Below are positions 7,794 through 18,478 of a stretch of 64,000 nucleotides of DNA, piece by piece. The notes under the pieces are model-generated. The model did no database searches. It was not told the origin of the DNA and saw nothing but the letters and a program-made list of their open reading frames with translations. The stretch lies in contig NZ_JAPZSV010000003.1 of assembly GCF_027532185.1 (NCBI RefSeq), positions 620,001 through 684,000 of the forward strand, written 5' to 3'. The stretch comes from Hylemonella sp. (GTDB lineage Bacteria > Pseudomonadota > Gammaproteobacteria > Burkholderiales > Burkholderiaceae_C). Both the position numbers and the translations under genes were made by a program. Within the stretch, counting starts at the first letter, position 1, and every line of letters begins with the position of its first letter.

Positions 7794-8428
7794 AGAAGAT
7801 CCGTCTGGGCCTGCTGGCCCTGGGCCTGGCCCTGCCACTGCTGGGCTTTGCAGCGCCAGTCGACGATGCCGTTGCCGAGCTGCAGCGCGACTGGGAAGTG
7901 ATCCGCTACCAGGCGCCAGCTGCCGAGCGCGTCAAGCGCTTTGAAGCCCTGGCCGACAAGGCGCACCAGGTGAGCATGGCGCACGCCGGGCGCAGCGAGC
8001 CGCTGGTCTGGGAAGGCATCATCGTGAGCTCGCTGGCCGGCGAGAAAGGCGGCCTGGGCGCGCTGGGACTGGTCAAGCAGGCCAAGGCGCTCTACGAGCA
8101 GGCCATTGCCATCGACGGCCAGGTGCTCGACGGCTCTGCCTACGGCAGCCTGGGCGTGCTGTACTACAAGGTACCCGGCTGGCCCATCGCCTTCGGCAGC
8201 AAGGCCAAGGCCGAGGACATGCTCAAGAAGGCGCTGGCCATCAACCCTGCAGGCATCGACCCCAATTTCTTCTACGGTGAGTTCCTGATCGAGAACGATC
8301 GCACCGCCGAAGGCGTGAGCCACCTCGAACGTGCGCTGCAGGCGCCCGCGCGCCCGGGTCGACCGCTGGCCGACGCAGGCCGACGTGAGGAAATTCGCGC
8401 GCTGCTGGCCAAGGTCAAGGGGTCCTGA
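7790..8428 (+). CDS. Exported TPR protein
   Basis: A 212-residue secreted protein: residues 1-22 (MKKIRLGLLALGLALPLLG..AA) form a clear signal peptide. The mature part is made of TPR-like helical pairs: ALYEQAIAIDGQVLDGSAYGSLGVLYY and AEDMLKKALAINPAGIDPNFFYGEFLIE. This resembles the TatT-type periplasmic TPR proteins, which act as scaffolds. It is the last gene of the five-gene operon, overlapping the SDR by four bases. A role in handing a lipid-like product through the periplasm would fit but is speculative. Confidence 0.85.
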   Translation: MKKIRLGLLALGLALPLLGFAAPVDDAVAELQRDWEVIRYQAPAAERVKRFEALADKAHQVSMAHAGRSEPLVWEGIIVSSLAGEKGGLGALGLVKQAKALYEQAIAIDGQVLDGSAYGSLGVLYYKVPGWPIAFGSKAKAEDMLKKALAINPAGIDPNFFYGEFLIENDRTAEGVSHLERALQAPARPGRPLADAGRREEIRALLAKVKGS

Positions 8429-8461
8429 ACCGCCCCCGTCCGGCAACAGTCGCAGGCCTGT

Positions 8462-10338
<1,877 letters not shown>

Positions 10339-10339
10339 T

Positions 10340-10832
10340 TATCCTCCTGCTTTTTTGCCTGACGGCGCTTTTTCTTCCCCCCCTATCCCCCCGCCCCTTC
10401 CCACCCCCGCCGGGGTGGGAAGGGGAGCCTGGATTCTGCTTTTGGTGTCCTGGTTACGCTACCACGACGCGAGCCGTCGCCACCACCACCGTATGCCAAG
10501 ATTTCTGGGCGCCGGTCGTAGTCAACGGGTCGATAACGGTGTGCCACTAGCGGCGGTCGTGCCGACCTGCCGCGAACGAGCCAGGTTTTTTCTCTCGCTG
10601 CTGGCGCGTAGCTACCAGCCGGGAGCGTCCAAGTCCAGAGCCGTTCACTACGACCGTCTGCGGTGAGTGCAGGCCCTCAAACCCAGGTCGCGACGGTCCG
10701 TGCCATAGAAGCGTAGCCGGCGCGAGGAGATCAAATCTGGGCTCCCCCTTCCCGCCCCGGCGGGGGTGGGAAGGGGGTTGGGGGGATAGGGGGGGAGAGA
10801 AAAAGCGCCGTCAGGCAAAAAAGACAGGAAGA
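10340..10832. repeat. Large palindromic intergenic repeat element, copy A
   Basis: Fills the 532-base gap between serS and ispH, which has no credible gene. The outer arms (about 10348-10438 and 10738-10826, inverted) are nearly identical over about 90 bases, including TTTTTTGCCTGACGGCGC and a nested hairpin CTTCCCACCCC/GGGGTGGGAAG. Inner segments are also inverted: CGGTCGTAG at 10512 with CTACGACCG at 10650, and TTACGCTACC at 10453 with a GCGTAGCC segment near 10709. So the whole unit can fold back on itself. Copy B at 60606-61112 shares the ends and the inner motifs. No transposase is inside; MITE-like mobility is an inference. Confidence 0.8.
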
Positions 10833-10840
10833 CACAAGAA

Positions 10841-11788
10841 TCAAGCGTCCAGCTTCAAACCCTTGGGCAAAGGAAACTTGATCGTCTCCTCGATCCCGTC
10901 CATCTTGCGCACCGCCACCGCCCCCAGGGCCCGGATGCGTTCGATCACCTGCTGCACCAGGATCTCGGGCGCCGAGGCGCCGGCGGTCAGGCCCACACGG
11001 GTCTTGCCCTCGAACCACTCGGGTTGCAGTTCGTCCGCACTGTCCACCATATAAGCGTCGGTTCCGAGCTTCTTGGCCACCTCGCGCAGGCGGTTGCTGT
11101 TCGAGCTGGTGGGGCTGCCCACCACGATGACCACATCCACCTGCGGGCTGAGGATCTTCACCGCATCCTGGCGGTTCTGCGTGGCGTAGCAGATGTCCTG
11201 CTGCTTAGGTTCGCGCACCTGGGGAAACTTCGCCTTCACGGCTGCCATGATGCTGGCCGCGTCGTCCACACTCAAGGTGGTCTGCGTCACCACGGCCAGC
11301 TTGCTCGTCTGCGCGGGCTGCACGCGCAGCACATCGTCCTCGTCTTCCACGAGATGGATGCCCGAATCGAGCTGCCCCATCGTGCCCTCGACCTCCGGAT
11401 GGCCCTTATGGCCGATCATGATGAACTCGTAGCCTTCCTTGTGCAGCTTGGCCACCTCCACGTGCACCTTGGTCACCAGCGGACAGGTGGCGTCGAAGAT
11501 CTGGAAACCGCGTCGCTCGGCCTCCTGCTGCACGGCCTTGCTCACGCCGTGGGCCGAGAAGACCAGGGTGGCACCAGGCGGCACGTCGCTCAGTTCCTCG
11601 ATGAAGATCGCGCCCTTGGCCTTGAGATCGTTGACCACATAGGTGTTGTGCACGATCTCGTGGCGCACGTAGATGGGGCGGCCGTACTTGGCCAGCGCGC
11701 GCTCGACGATCTCGATGGCGCGATCCACGCCGGCGCAGAAGCCGCGCGGCTCGGCCAGGACGATCTCTGCCTGCTTGCTCATGGTCAT
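10841..11788 (-). CDS. ispH: 4-hydroxy-3-methylbut-2-enyl diphosphate reductase
   Basis: Last step of the non-mevalonate isoprenoid pathway: reduces HMBPP to IPP and DMAPP with a 4Fe-4S cluster in the cytoplasm. The three cluster cysteines are in [19 protein letters not shown] and [10 protein letters not shown]. The substrate-binding E in TQTTLSVDD and the [10 protein letters not shown] motif are present. 315 residues is normal. Its start overlaps the stop of fkpB by four bases, the common fkpB-ispH order in proteobacteria. A GTG or ATG two codons downstream could also start it. Confidence 0.98.
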   Translation of the reverse strand: MTMSKQAEIVLAEPRGFCAGVDRAIEIVERALAKYGRPIYVRHEIVHNTYVVNDLKAKGAIFIEELSDVPPGATLVFSAHGVSKAVQQEAERRGFQIFDATCPLVTKVHVEVAKLHKEGYEFIMIGHKGHPEVEGTMGQLDSGIHLVEDEDDVLRVQPAQTSKLAVVTQTTLSVDDAASIMAAVKAKFPQVREPKQQDICYATQNRQDAVKILSPQVDVVIVVGSPTSSNSNRLREVAKKLGTDAYMVDSADELQPEWFEGKTRVGLTAGASAPEILVQQVIERIRALGAVAVRKMDGIEETIKFPLPKGLKLDA

Positions 11789-12234
11789 AGCACCCCGATC
11801 AGTTGCACTTCAAAGCTCACGGGCTGTCCTGCCAGCGGGTGGTTGAAATCGAAAAGCACGGCTTCTTCGCCGAGCTTGACGACCACGCCGCCGAACTGCC
11901 CTTTACGGTCGGGCGTAGGGAAATGCACCACGTCGCCCACACGGTAGTCCTCGTTCGGGTCGCCCAGCTCGCGCAGCTCCTTGCGCGAGAGCCATTGCTG
12001 CATGTCCGGGTTCTTCTCGCCATAGGCACCGGCCGGCAGCTGCAGCGTGGTGTGTACGCCCTCTTCCAGCCCGATCAGCGCCGCCTCGACGCCCGGCGCC
12101 AGCTCACCCGTGCCGATGGTCAAGGTGGCCGGCTTGCCGCCGAAGGTGTTGATGATGTCACCCGCCGGGCCAGCCAGGCGGTAATGCAGGGTCAGGAAGG
12201 AGCCGGGCTGGACCCGGGCAGGGGTGGAGGTCAT
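11785..12234 (-). CDS. fkpB: FKBP-type peptidyl-prolyl isomerase, SlpA/FkpB
   Basis: Cytoplasmic prolyl isomerase and chaperone of the SlpA type, 149 residues. Key features are [40 protein letters not shown], and the inserted-in-flap domain ending in [25 protein letters not shown], which typifies SlpA/SlyD. The SlyD histidine-rich tail is missing, as expected for SlpA. It is translationally coupled to ispH (four-base overlap) and divergent from radC with 46 bases between. Confidence 0.94.
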   Translation of the reverse strand: MTSTPARVQPGSFLTLHYRLAGPAGDIINTFGGKPATLTIGTGELAPGVEAALIGLEEGVHTTLQLPAGAYGEKNPDMQQWLSRKELRELGDPNEDYRVGDVVHFPTPDRKGQFGGVVVKLGEEAVLFDFNHPLAGQPVSFEVQLIGVL

Positions 12235-12280
12235 GGAAGTCCCGATAAACTGCCCTCATTGTAATTTTTCGGGCTCCGGC

Positions 12281-12955
12281 ATGCCTTTGAAGGACCTTCC
12301 CCCTGACGCACAACCGCGCGAGAAGCTGCTGGCGCGCGGCCCGGGGGCGCTGTCCGACGCCGAACTGCTGGCCCTGCTGCTGCGCACCGGCCTGGCGGGC
12401 AAGGGCGTGCTGCAACTGGCCCAGGAGCTGCTCGACCACTTCGGCGGTCTGTCCGGCCTCTTGCACGCCGACGCGGCGGCCCTGGAAAGCATCAAGGGCC
12501 TGGGGCCGGCCAAACGCGCCGAACTCGTCGCCGTGCTGGAACTGGCGCGTCGCGCCCTGGCCGAACAGCTGCGCGAGCGCGCCGCTCTCGACTCGCCCCA
12601 GGCCGTCAAGGACTACCTGCAGCTGCAGCTCGCGAGCAAGAAGCACGAATGCTTTGCCGTGCTCTTCCTCGACAACCAGCACCGGCTGCTGGCACTGGAA
12701 GAGCTCTTTCGCGGCACGCTGGCACAGACCAGTGTCTACCCGCGTGAGGTCGTGCTGCGCGCCCTGCACCACCATGCCGCGGCCGTGGTGCTGGCGCACA
12801 ACCACCCGAGTGGCACCGTCCAGCCCTCGCGCGCTGATGAAACGCTGACCCAGGCCCTCAAGGCCGCGCTGGCTCTGATCGATGTACGGGTGCTGGACCA
12901 TGTGATCGTGGCACCGGGCCTGGCCTTGTCGATGGCGGAAAAAGGTTTGCTCTGA
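12281..12955 (+). CDS. radC: RadC family protein (JAB/MPN domain)
   Basis: 224-residue RadC. N-terminal helix-hairpin-helix region [21 protein letters not shown] and [18 protein letters not shown]. The C-terminal JAB metalloprotease-like motif [25 protein letters not shown] (His-x-His-x10-Asp) is complete. Once called a DNA repair protein, its biochemical role is still unsettled. The ATG at 12281 begins the conserved [16 protein letters not shown]; an earlier in-frame start at 12224 would overlap fkpB and lacks family sequence. TGATG one-base overlap with the Smr gene. Confidence 0.95.
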   Translation: MPLKDLPPDAQPREKLLARGPGALSDAELLALLLRTGLAGKGVLQLAQELLDHFGGLSGLLHADAAALESIKGLGPAKRAELVAVLELARRALAEQLRERAALDSPQAVKDYLQLQLASKKHECFAVLFLDNQHRLLALEELFRGTLAQTSVYPREVVLRALHHHAAAVVLAHNHPSGTVQPSRADETLTQALKAALALIDVRVLDHVIVAPGLALSMAEKGLL

Positions 12956-13596
12956 TGGTCACCGTGAAATCCCTGGCCGACCTCAAACAGGTCAAGAAAG
13001 CCATCGAAGCCCAGGCGCAGGCCGAGGCTGAACGCAAGGCCGAGGCCCAGCGCCGCGCGCGCCAGGCCACGGCCGACCGCGATCTGTTCCGGCAGGCCGC
13101 AGGCAAGGTACAGCCCCTCGCCGTGCCCGCCAAAGCAGCACTGAAGACCGAGAAGCCCCAGCCCCTGCCCCTGCAGCGCCAGCGCGATGAAGAGGCCGCG
13201 CTGCAGGAGACGATCAGCGACGAATTCGACGCCAGCACCCTGCTGGAGGTTGACGAGCACCTGAGCTACCGCCGCCCTGGCATCGGCCCCGACGTCACGC
13301 GCAAGCTGCGCCGCGGCGACTGGGCCATCCAGCGCCAGCTCGACCTGCATGGCCTGCGTACCGAAGACGCACGCGAAGCCCTGGGCCAGTTCATCCGCGA
13401 AGCGCAGAAGCAGGGCCTGCGCTGCGTGCGCGTGGTCCATGGCAAGGGCCTGGGCTCACCGGGCAAGACGCCGGTGCTCAAAGGCCGCGTGCAGGGCTGG
13501 CTGGCGCAGAAGAAGGAAGTGCTGGCTTTTGTGCAGGCCCGGCCGGCTGAGGGTGGTGCAGGGGCGCTGGTGGTGTTGTTGCAGCCCGGTGGCTAG
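12955..13596 (+). CDS. Smr domain protein
   Basis: 213 residues: a basic N-terminal coiled coil (AQAEAERKAEAQRRARQ, about residues 15-50) and a C-terminal Smr domain (about residues 125-205) with LDLHGLRTEDAREALGQFI and VRVVHGKGLGSPGKTPVLK. The Smr domain is a nicking-endonuclease-like module found at the end of MutS2; here it is freestanding, like YdaL/SmrA. Coupled to radC by a one-base stop/start overlap, which suggests a joint DNA-related or RNA-related role, not proven. Confidence 0.93.
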   Translation: MVTVKSLADLKQVKKAIEAQAQAEAERKAEAQRRARQATADRDLFRQAAGKVQPLAVPAKAALKTEKPQPLPLQRQRDEEAALQETISDEFDASTLLEVDEHLSYRRPGIGPDVTRKLRRGDWAIQRQLDLHGLRTEDAREALGQFIREAQKQGLRCVRVVHGKGLGSPGKTPVLKGRVQGWLAQKKEVLAFVQARPAEGGAGALVVLLQPGG

Positions 13597-13635
13597 CGCC
13601 ACACGACGCCCGATAACAGGACGGGGGGAGGCGAA

Positions 13636-14244
13636 GTGAAAGAAGTGGCCATCAGCCTGACGTTCAGGCTCTTGCTGGCCGTGGCCGCACTGGCTGCAGG
13701 CTGGATGTTCATGGGGCTGTCTGGCGTGGTCTTCTTCTCGCCGATCGCCGGGATCTGCCTGGCCAGGCCTTTGCTCGAAAAGATGGCAGGCCTCTACTAC
13801 GGTGCCAAGGCATCGGCCCTGCAGGAGTTCCAGGGCCGATACTTTGCCTTCAGGGGTGTGCGCTTTGACGTCCAAGAGGATGAACAGCAACAGCTCTGGC
13901 TGAAGACCGCGGATGTGCGCACCTTGTTACCCAGCTTCCCGCGTGACGGCGTTCTGCTCAAGCTGTGTGATGACGGCCTTGCACCCGATCGCACGGCACA
14001 GCAGAGCATGAGGGTCCGCGCAGACACGCTGGACCGCCTGCTCTCCAACTCCCGGCAACTGGAGACCATCAAATTCCGCAACTGGCTCCAGAAAGATGTC
14101 ATTTTTCCGGGCCAGCAGAGAGCAGATCGGAATATACGTTCCCAAGGCCGGCGCTCTCAGACCCAGCAAAGCGGTGGAACCGACCACCATACTCTGGGTG
14201 GCGGGAGCAGCACGTCACAAGCCGAGGCTCAAGAAGCGGACTGA
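13636..14244 (+). CDS. Hypothetical membrane protein
   Basis: About 202 residues with two probable N-terminal transmembrane segments (residues 7-28 and 30-45) and a soluble C-terminal part ending in a low-complexity tail rich in Gln, Ser and Gly. No family recognised. GTG 13636 is preceded by GGGGGAGGCGAA, a fair ribosome-binding site. It follows the Smr gene by 39 bases and converges on the EamA exporter gene. The last 50 residues look less protein-like, so a frameshift or sequence change near the 3' end is possible. Confidence 0.65.
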   Translation: MKEVAISLTFRLLLAVAALAAGWMFMGLSGVVFFSPIAGICLARPLLEKMAGLYYGAKASALQEFQGRYFAFRGVRFDVQEDEQQQLWLKTADVRTLLPSFPRDGVLLKLCDDGLAPDRTAQQSMRVRADTLDRLLSNSRQLETIKFRNWLQKDVIFPGQQRADRNIRSQGRRSQTQQSGGTDHHTLGGGSSTSQAEAQEAD

Positions 14245-14290
14245 CCCCCGAAAGCGCGGCCAAACCTCTTGGTTGAACGGGTAGGGAAGA

Positions 14291-15205
14291 TCAGTTTGCG
14301 GGTCGACGTTTCGTCCACCACCACCCGGCCTGGTTAACGACGAGCCCCAGCAGCACGGCCGCCGTTCCCACCCATTGCCAGAACACAGGAATCTCGCCGA
14401 ACGCCAGCGCCGCCGCAGCCAGGCCAACCACGGGCACGAGCAGCGAGAACGGTGTAACCTTGGCAGCGGTATGGCGTTGCAGCAGGCGGGTCCACAGCGT
14501 GTAGGCCAGCAGCGTGGCCAGCCAGGCAAGGTAGGCCACCGAGGCGATGGCGCTCCAGCTCAGGCCCACGAGCTGCTCGCCCACGCGCTGTGGCCCCTCG
14601 GCCCAGAGCGCCCAGACCCAGAAGGGCAGCACGGGCACGAGGCTGGTCCAGACGATGAAGGGGAAGGGTTCGTAGGAGCCGTGACGCGCGGCCAGACGCA
14701 CGACGACGTTGGAGCAGGCCCACATGAAGGCCGCACCCGCGGTAAGCAAGAGGCCGATCAGCGTCATCTGCCCCGGGCCTTCGCCGTGCGCGAGCGCAAT
14801 CGCCCCCAGGCCCGTCAGCCCCAGCAGCAGGCCGGCCCACTGCCAGGCACGCGCACGTTCCCCCAGCAAGGGCAAGGCCAGCAGCAGCGTGAAGAAGGCC
14901 TGCATTTGCATCACCACCGAGGCCATGCCTGCCGTCATGCCCAGCTGCAGGCCCCAGAACAGCAGACCGAACTGGCCCAGACCCTGCGCCAGGCCATAGG
15001 CCAGCAGGAAACGCCAGGGCAAGGGCGGACGCCCTACGAACAAGAGAAACGGCAGAGACGCCAGCGTGAAACGCAAAGCGCCCAGCAGCATGGGGCTCAG
15101 CCCCTGCAGGCCGACCTTCATGACGACGAAGTTCAGCCCCCAGAGCACCACCACGGCGAGTGCGCGCAGCCAGTCGCCGCGACCCCAGGTTTGCACGCTG
15201 CTCAT
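14291..15205 (-). CDS. EamA/DMT family exporter
   Basis: Inner-membrane metabolite exporter of 304 residues with ten predicted transmembrane helices in two EamA repeats. First repeat: LRALAVVVLWGLNFVVMKVG; second repeat begins around LIGLLLTAGAAFMWACSN. It is close to the E. coli EamA type (O-acetylserine/cysteine export), but substrate is not certain. The ATG at 15205 begins the conserved MSSVQTWGRGD; the frame extends further upstream without family sequence. Its start overlaps the stop of the epimerase gene by four bases. Confidence 0.92.
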   Translation of the reverse strand: MSSVQTWGRGDWLRALAVVVLWGLNFVVMKVGLQGLSPMLLGALRFTLASLPFLLFVGRPPLPWRFLLAYGLAQGLGQFGLLFWGLQLGMTAGMASVVMQMQAFFTLLLALPLLGERARAWQWAGLLLGLTGLGAIALAHGEGPGQMTLIGLLLTAGAAFMWACSNVVVRLAARHGSYEPFPFIVWTSLVPVLPFWVWALWAEGPQRVGEQLVGLSWSAIASVAYLAWLATLLAYTLWTRLLQRHTAAKVTPFSLLVPVVGLAAAALAFGEIPVFWQWVGTAAVLLGLVVNQAGWWWTKRRPAN

Positions 15206-16200
15206 CCTTGCACCACCAGCGGCCGGCCCTGGGCCGCACGTGCGGCGACGAAAGCGTCGAAGGCCTCGCTGCTGGTCTTGGCAGGCACGTAGCCAAACTC
15301 GGTCTTGAGCGCGGTATTGAGCAGCACGGGACGGTAACGCAGAAAGTCCAGCTGCTCGGGGCCGTAACGGCTCAGGCGCAGCGGCCGGGCCACGGCCAGC
15401 GCGGCCTGCAGGAGCCAGGCCGGCAGGGCCAGCAGCGGCTTGTGCAGGCGCTGCGCGATCTCGCGCAGCGTCAACGCGCCGTCGCCAGCCAGGTTGTAGC
15501 AACCGGCCCGGCGCGTGTGCAGCGCGTGCAGGATGGCGCCCGTCACGTCGCGGTCCCAGATGAAGACGAAGGGGCTCTCACTGCCACGGATGGCCAGCAG
15601 ACGCGGCTTCTCGAACAGCGCCGTGATCTGGTTGTCCACATACTCACCGAGGATGGTGCCGATGCGCAGCACGGTCTGGCGCAGCGCGGGCGCGCTGATG
15701 CGGTAGTCGGCCAGCATCTCCTCGACCTGGCGCTTGTGGTCGGCGTAGGCAAAGGCCGGGTGGCCGCGCAGCGCATCACTCTCGCGCAGCCAGGGCGGGT
15801 TGTCGCGGTGGTAGCCGTAGGCCGCGCCGCTGGAGCTCACGATGATGTGCTGTACCCCATTGGCCACACAGGCCTGCAGCACGTTGCGGCTGCCCAGCAC
15901 GTCGACCGAGTATTCCAAGGCGCGGCTGGAGTTGCGCCCTGGCGTGACGATGGAGGCCAGATGCACGACGGTGTCGATGCGGTGCTTCGCGAGCTGCTCG
16001 CCCAGCGCCGGGTCGCGCACGTCAAGCTCCATGTAGACCACGCCAGGCCGGCGCTGCCGCACGGGCACGGCGCGTACATCGGCGGCGACGATGCATTCAA
16101 AGCCGCCAACGCGCACGAGCTCGGCCAGCAGGCCGCGGCCCAGGAAACCATCGGCACCGGTGATGAACACACGGCGCGCGCCACTCAAGCCCTCGCTCAT
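15202..16200 (-). CDS. NAD-dependent epimerase/dehydratase (extended SDR)
   Basis: 332 residues, extended SDR. Rossmann motif FITGADGFLGRGL near residues 12-24; active-site region IIVSSSGAAYGYH with a following FAYADHKRQ in the YxxxK position (Tyr-Ala-Asp-His-Lys). Substrate unknown: the family includes sugar-nucleotide epimerases and 3-beta-hydroxysteroid or terpene dehydrogenases. Overlaps the symporter gene by four bases. Being in a flavin-monooxygenase/SDR cluster, it likely takes part in degrading a cyclic compound rather than in sugar metabolism. Confidence 0.88.
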   Translation of the reverse strand: MSEGLSGARRVFITGADGFLGRGLLAELVRVGGFECIVAADVRAVPVRQRRPGVVYMELDVRDPALGEQLAKHRIDTVVHLASIVTPGRNSSRALEYSVDVLGSRNVLQACVANGVQHIIVSSSGAAYGYHRDNPPWLRESDALRGHPAFAYADHKRQVEEMLADYRISAPALRQTVLRIGTILGEYVDNQITALFEKPRLLAIRGSESPFVFIWDRDVTGAILHALHTRRAGCYNLAGDGALTLREIAQRLHKPLLALPAWLLQAALAVARPLRLSRYGPEQLDFLRYRPVLLNTALKTEFGYVPAKTSSEAFDAFVAARAAQGRPLVVQG

Positions 16201-17126
16201 GCCGTGGACTCCACATGTTCTGGAGTCCCTTCAGCGGGCTTGCGGCCCCACCAACTGGCCAGGGCCATGCCGGCGATGATGTCCCAGAAGCCCCAGACCC
16301 CTGCCACGACGGCCATGCCCCCCAGGCCACCGAAGAAACTGAAGATCAGCACCAGGCCCAGGCCGGCGTTGCGGATGCCGACTTCGATGGACACCGCGCG
16401 GCGGTCGTAGTCCTGCAGGCCGCTGGCACGCGCGCAGACGTAGCCTGTGAAGAAGGCCAGCGCATCGTGGATCACCACGGCCAGCAGCACCAGACCCACG
16501 TAGTCGAGGAAGTAGCGCCAGTTGCCGATCACCGCACCAACGATGAAGCCGATCAGGCAAAGAAAGCTCAGGATGCGCGCCGGCTTTCGGATGCGCGCCG
16601 TGATGCCCGGCAGCTTTTCGGCGCAGGCAATGCCCAGCACGAAGGGAATACCGATGATGGCCACGATGTGGCCCGCCATCTCCAAAGGGTCGAGCGCGAT
16701 GCTGCGAAACAGCGGCGCGGCGGTGGGGTGCATGCCAGCCCAGAAGGCAAAGTTCAGCGGCATGAGCACGATGGCCAGCGCGTTGGAAATGGCCGTCATC
16801 GACACCGAGAGCGCCACATTGCCGCGCGCGCGGTGCGTCAGGATGTTGCTCACATTGCCCGGCGGGCAGCAAGCCACCAGGATCATGCCCAGCGCAATGC
16901 TGGGGCCGGGGTTGAGCGCCAGCGTGAGCACATACGTCACGGCTGGCAGCACGAGGAACTGCGCCGCGATGCCGACCGCCATGGCCCAGGGCATGCGCAG
17001 CACGCGCTTGAAGTCGGCCACGCGCGTGTCGAGCGCAATGCCGAACATCAAGAAGCCCAGCACGATGTTGAGCACGACCAGCGAGGCCGGGTTGAAGTTG
17101 AGGCGGATCTCGTCGACAGGCAGCAT
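16197..17126 (-). CDS. Bile acid:sodium symporter family protein
   Basis: 309 residues with about nine or ten transmembrane helices. BASS-family marks: GFLMFGIALDTRVADFKRVL, ILVACCPPGNVSNILTHRARGNVALS (the crossover region that binds sodium), and EVGIRNAGLGLVLIFSFFGG. Carries organic anions together with sodium across the inner membrane. It sits between the epimerase (four-base overlap) and the flavin monooxygenase (27-base gap). A role in importing the substrate that the cluster degrades is likely. Confidence 0.92.
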   Translation of the reverse strand: MLPVDEIRLNFNPASLVVLNIVLGFLMFGIALDTRVADFKRVLRMPWAMAVGIAAQFLVLPAVTYVLTLALNPGPSIALGMILVACCPPGNVSNILTHRARGNVALSVSMTAISNALAIVLMPLNFAFWAGMHPTAAPLFRSIALDPLEMAGHIVAIIGIPFVLGIACAEKLPGITARIRKPARILSFLCLIGFIVGAVIGNWRYFLDYVGLVLLAVVIHDALAFFTGYVCARASGLQDYDRRAVSIEVGIRNAGLGLVLIFSFFGGLGGMAVVAGVWGFWDIIAGMALASWWGRKPAEGTPEHVESTA

Positions 17127-17153
17127 GTGTGTCTCCCTTGGTATCGGTGCAGC

Positions 17154-18467
17154 TCAGGCCAGCGCCGCGCTGGCCGCGCGTACGGCGGCGCGGTAGGTGT
17201 CCTTGTGGACGTAATAGGCCATGCGTTCGAGCTTGAGGTACTTGAAGCCGCCGCTGAGGTCGGGCGCAGGGCCGCGCTTGGCAGCGTTGAGCGCCTGCGC
17301 CGCGGCCTTGCCTTCGGCCTGGGCCTTGAAGTAGCGCGCCACCAGCTCCGCCTGCTCATAGCGGCCCTGCCAGCCGATGCCACTGGCCTCGATCATGCCC
17401 ATCACGGCGAGGTTGTCGAAGCGCGGCGAGAAGATGTTGAGGTAGAGCCGCGGCGCCATGCCCTGCCAGTTGAGCAGCTCACGCGCGATGAAGGGGTAGT
17501 GCAGCGTGTAGCCCGTGGCGCAGAGGATGAGGTCGTAGTCCTGCTGGCGGCCGTCCTTGAAGTGCACCGTGCGGCCATCCAGGCGCGCGATGTCGGGCTT
17601 GACGTGGATGTCGCCGTGGCCCAGGTGGTGCAGGATGAGCGAGTTCACCACGGGGTGCGACTCGTACATCTTGTAGTCGGGCTTGGGCAGACCGAAGCGC
17701 GCGGGGTCGCCCGTGAACCAGCCCAGCACCAGGGCGTCGATCTTCTGCTTGAGCCATACCGGCAGGCGCAGCTTGCCGCCCAGGGTGTCGGCTGGCTTGC
17801 CGAAGACGTACTTGGGCACGAAGTAGTAACCGCGGCGCACCGAGATGTCCACGCTGTCGGCCGCGTGCACGGCGTCCACCGCGATATCGCAGCCGGAATT
17901 GCCCGCCCCCACCACGAGCACGCGCTTGCCCCGGAACTGCTCGGCGCTCTTGTAGGCCGCCGTGTGGATGAGCTCGCCGCTGAACTGCCCTTCGAACTTC
18001 GGCAGATTGGGTTCGGCCAGCGTGCCGTTGGCGATGACCAGGCCCTTGAACTCGGCGCTGTGCTCGCCCTGCGCGTCGCGCCAGGTGAGGCGCCACAAGG
18101 GCGAGGCACCCTCGCCCACCGGCTCGGCGCGCAGCACCTGGGCACCGAAGCGGTAGTGGCGCTTGAGGTCGAAGTGCTCGGCGAAATCGATGAAGTACTG
18201 CCGCATCTCACGGTGGCTGGGGTAATCCGCCACCTCGGGCTTCATCGGGAATTCGCTGAACTCGGTGGTGGTCTTGCTGGAGATCAGATGGGCCGACTCA
18301 TAGACCGTGCTGCGCGGGTTGTGGATATTCCACAGCCCGCCCACATCGGTGTAGGCCTCGAAGCCCTGGAAGGGGATGGCTAGCTTTTGCAGGTTGCGCG
18401 CGGCGGCCAGGCCGCTGGGGCCGGCGCCGATGAGGGCGATCTGGGAGCGGGTGTCGGGGGTCGTCAT
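17154..18467 (-). CDS. Flavin-containing monooxygenase
   Basis: 437-residue class B flavoprotein monooxygenase. FAD-binding GAGPSGL at residues 14-20, NADPH-binding VVGAGNSGCD at about residues 192-201, and a linker QFSGELIHTAAYK that matches the FMO signature (the usual FxGxxxHxxxY pattern). The Baeyer-Villiger type has a longer linker pattern FxGxxxHxxxWP; here the last position reads AAY, so N- or S-oxygenation or a Baeyer-Villiger reaction both remain possible. It lies directly behind an SDR gene (11-base gap) that would make a ketone, which favours a ketone substrate. Confidence 0.9.
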   Translation of the reverse strand: MTTPDTRSQIALIGAGPSGLAAARNLQKLAIPFQGFEAYTDVGGLWNIHNPRSTVYESAHLISSKTTTEFSEFPMKPEVADYPSHREMRQYFIDFAEHFDLKRHYRFGAQVLRAEPVGEGASPLWRLTWRDAQGEHSAEFKGLVIANGTLAEPNLPKFEGQFSGELIHTAAYKSAEQFRGKRVLVVGAGNSGCDIAVDAVHAADSVDISVRRGYYFVPKYVFGKPADTLGGKLRLPVWLKQKIDALVLGWFTGDPARFGLPKPDYKMYESHPVVNSLILHHLGHGDIHVKPDIARLDGRTVHFKDGRQQDYDLILCATGYTLHYPFIARELLNWQGMAPRLYLNIFSPRFDNLAVMGMIEASGIGWQGRYEQAELVARYFKAQAEGKAAAQALNAAKRGPAPDLSGGFKYLKLERMAYYVHKDTYRAAVRAASAALA

Positions 18468-18478
18468 GACAGCAGGAA

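Noticed and set aside
16215..18383. 722-residue plus-strand open frame
   Set aside because: It is antisense to the symporter and monooxygenase genes and reads as His/Arg/Gln-rich shadow sequence.
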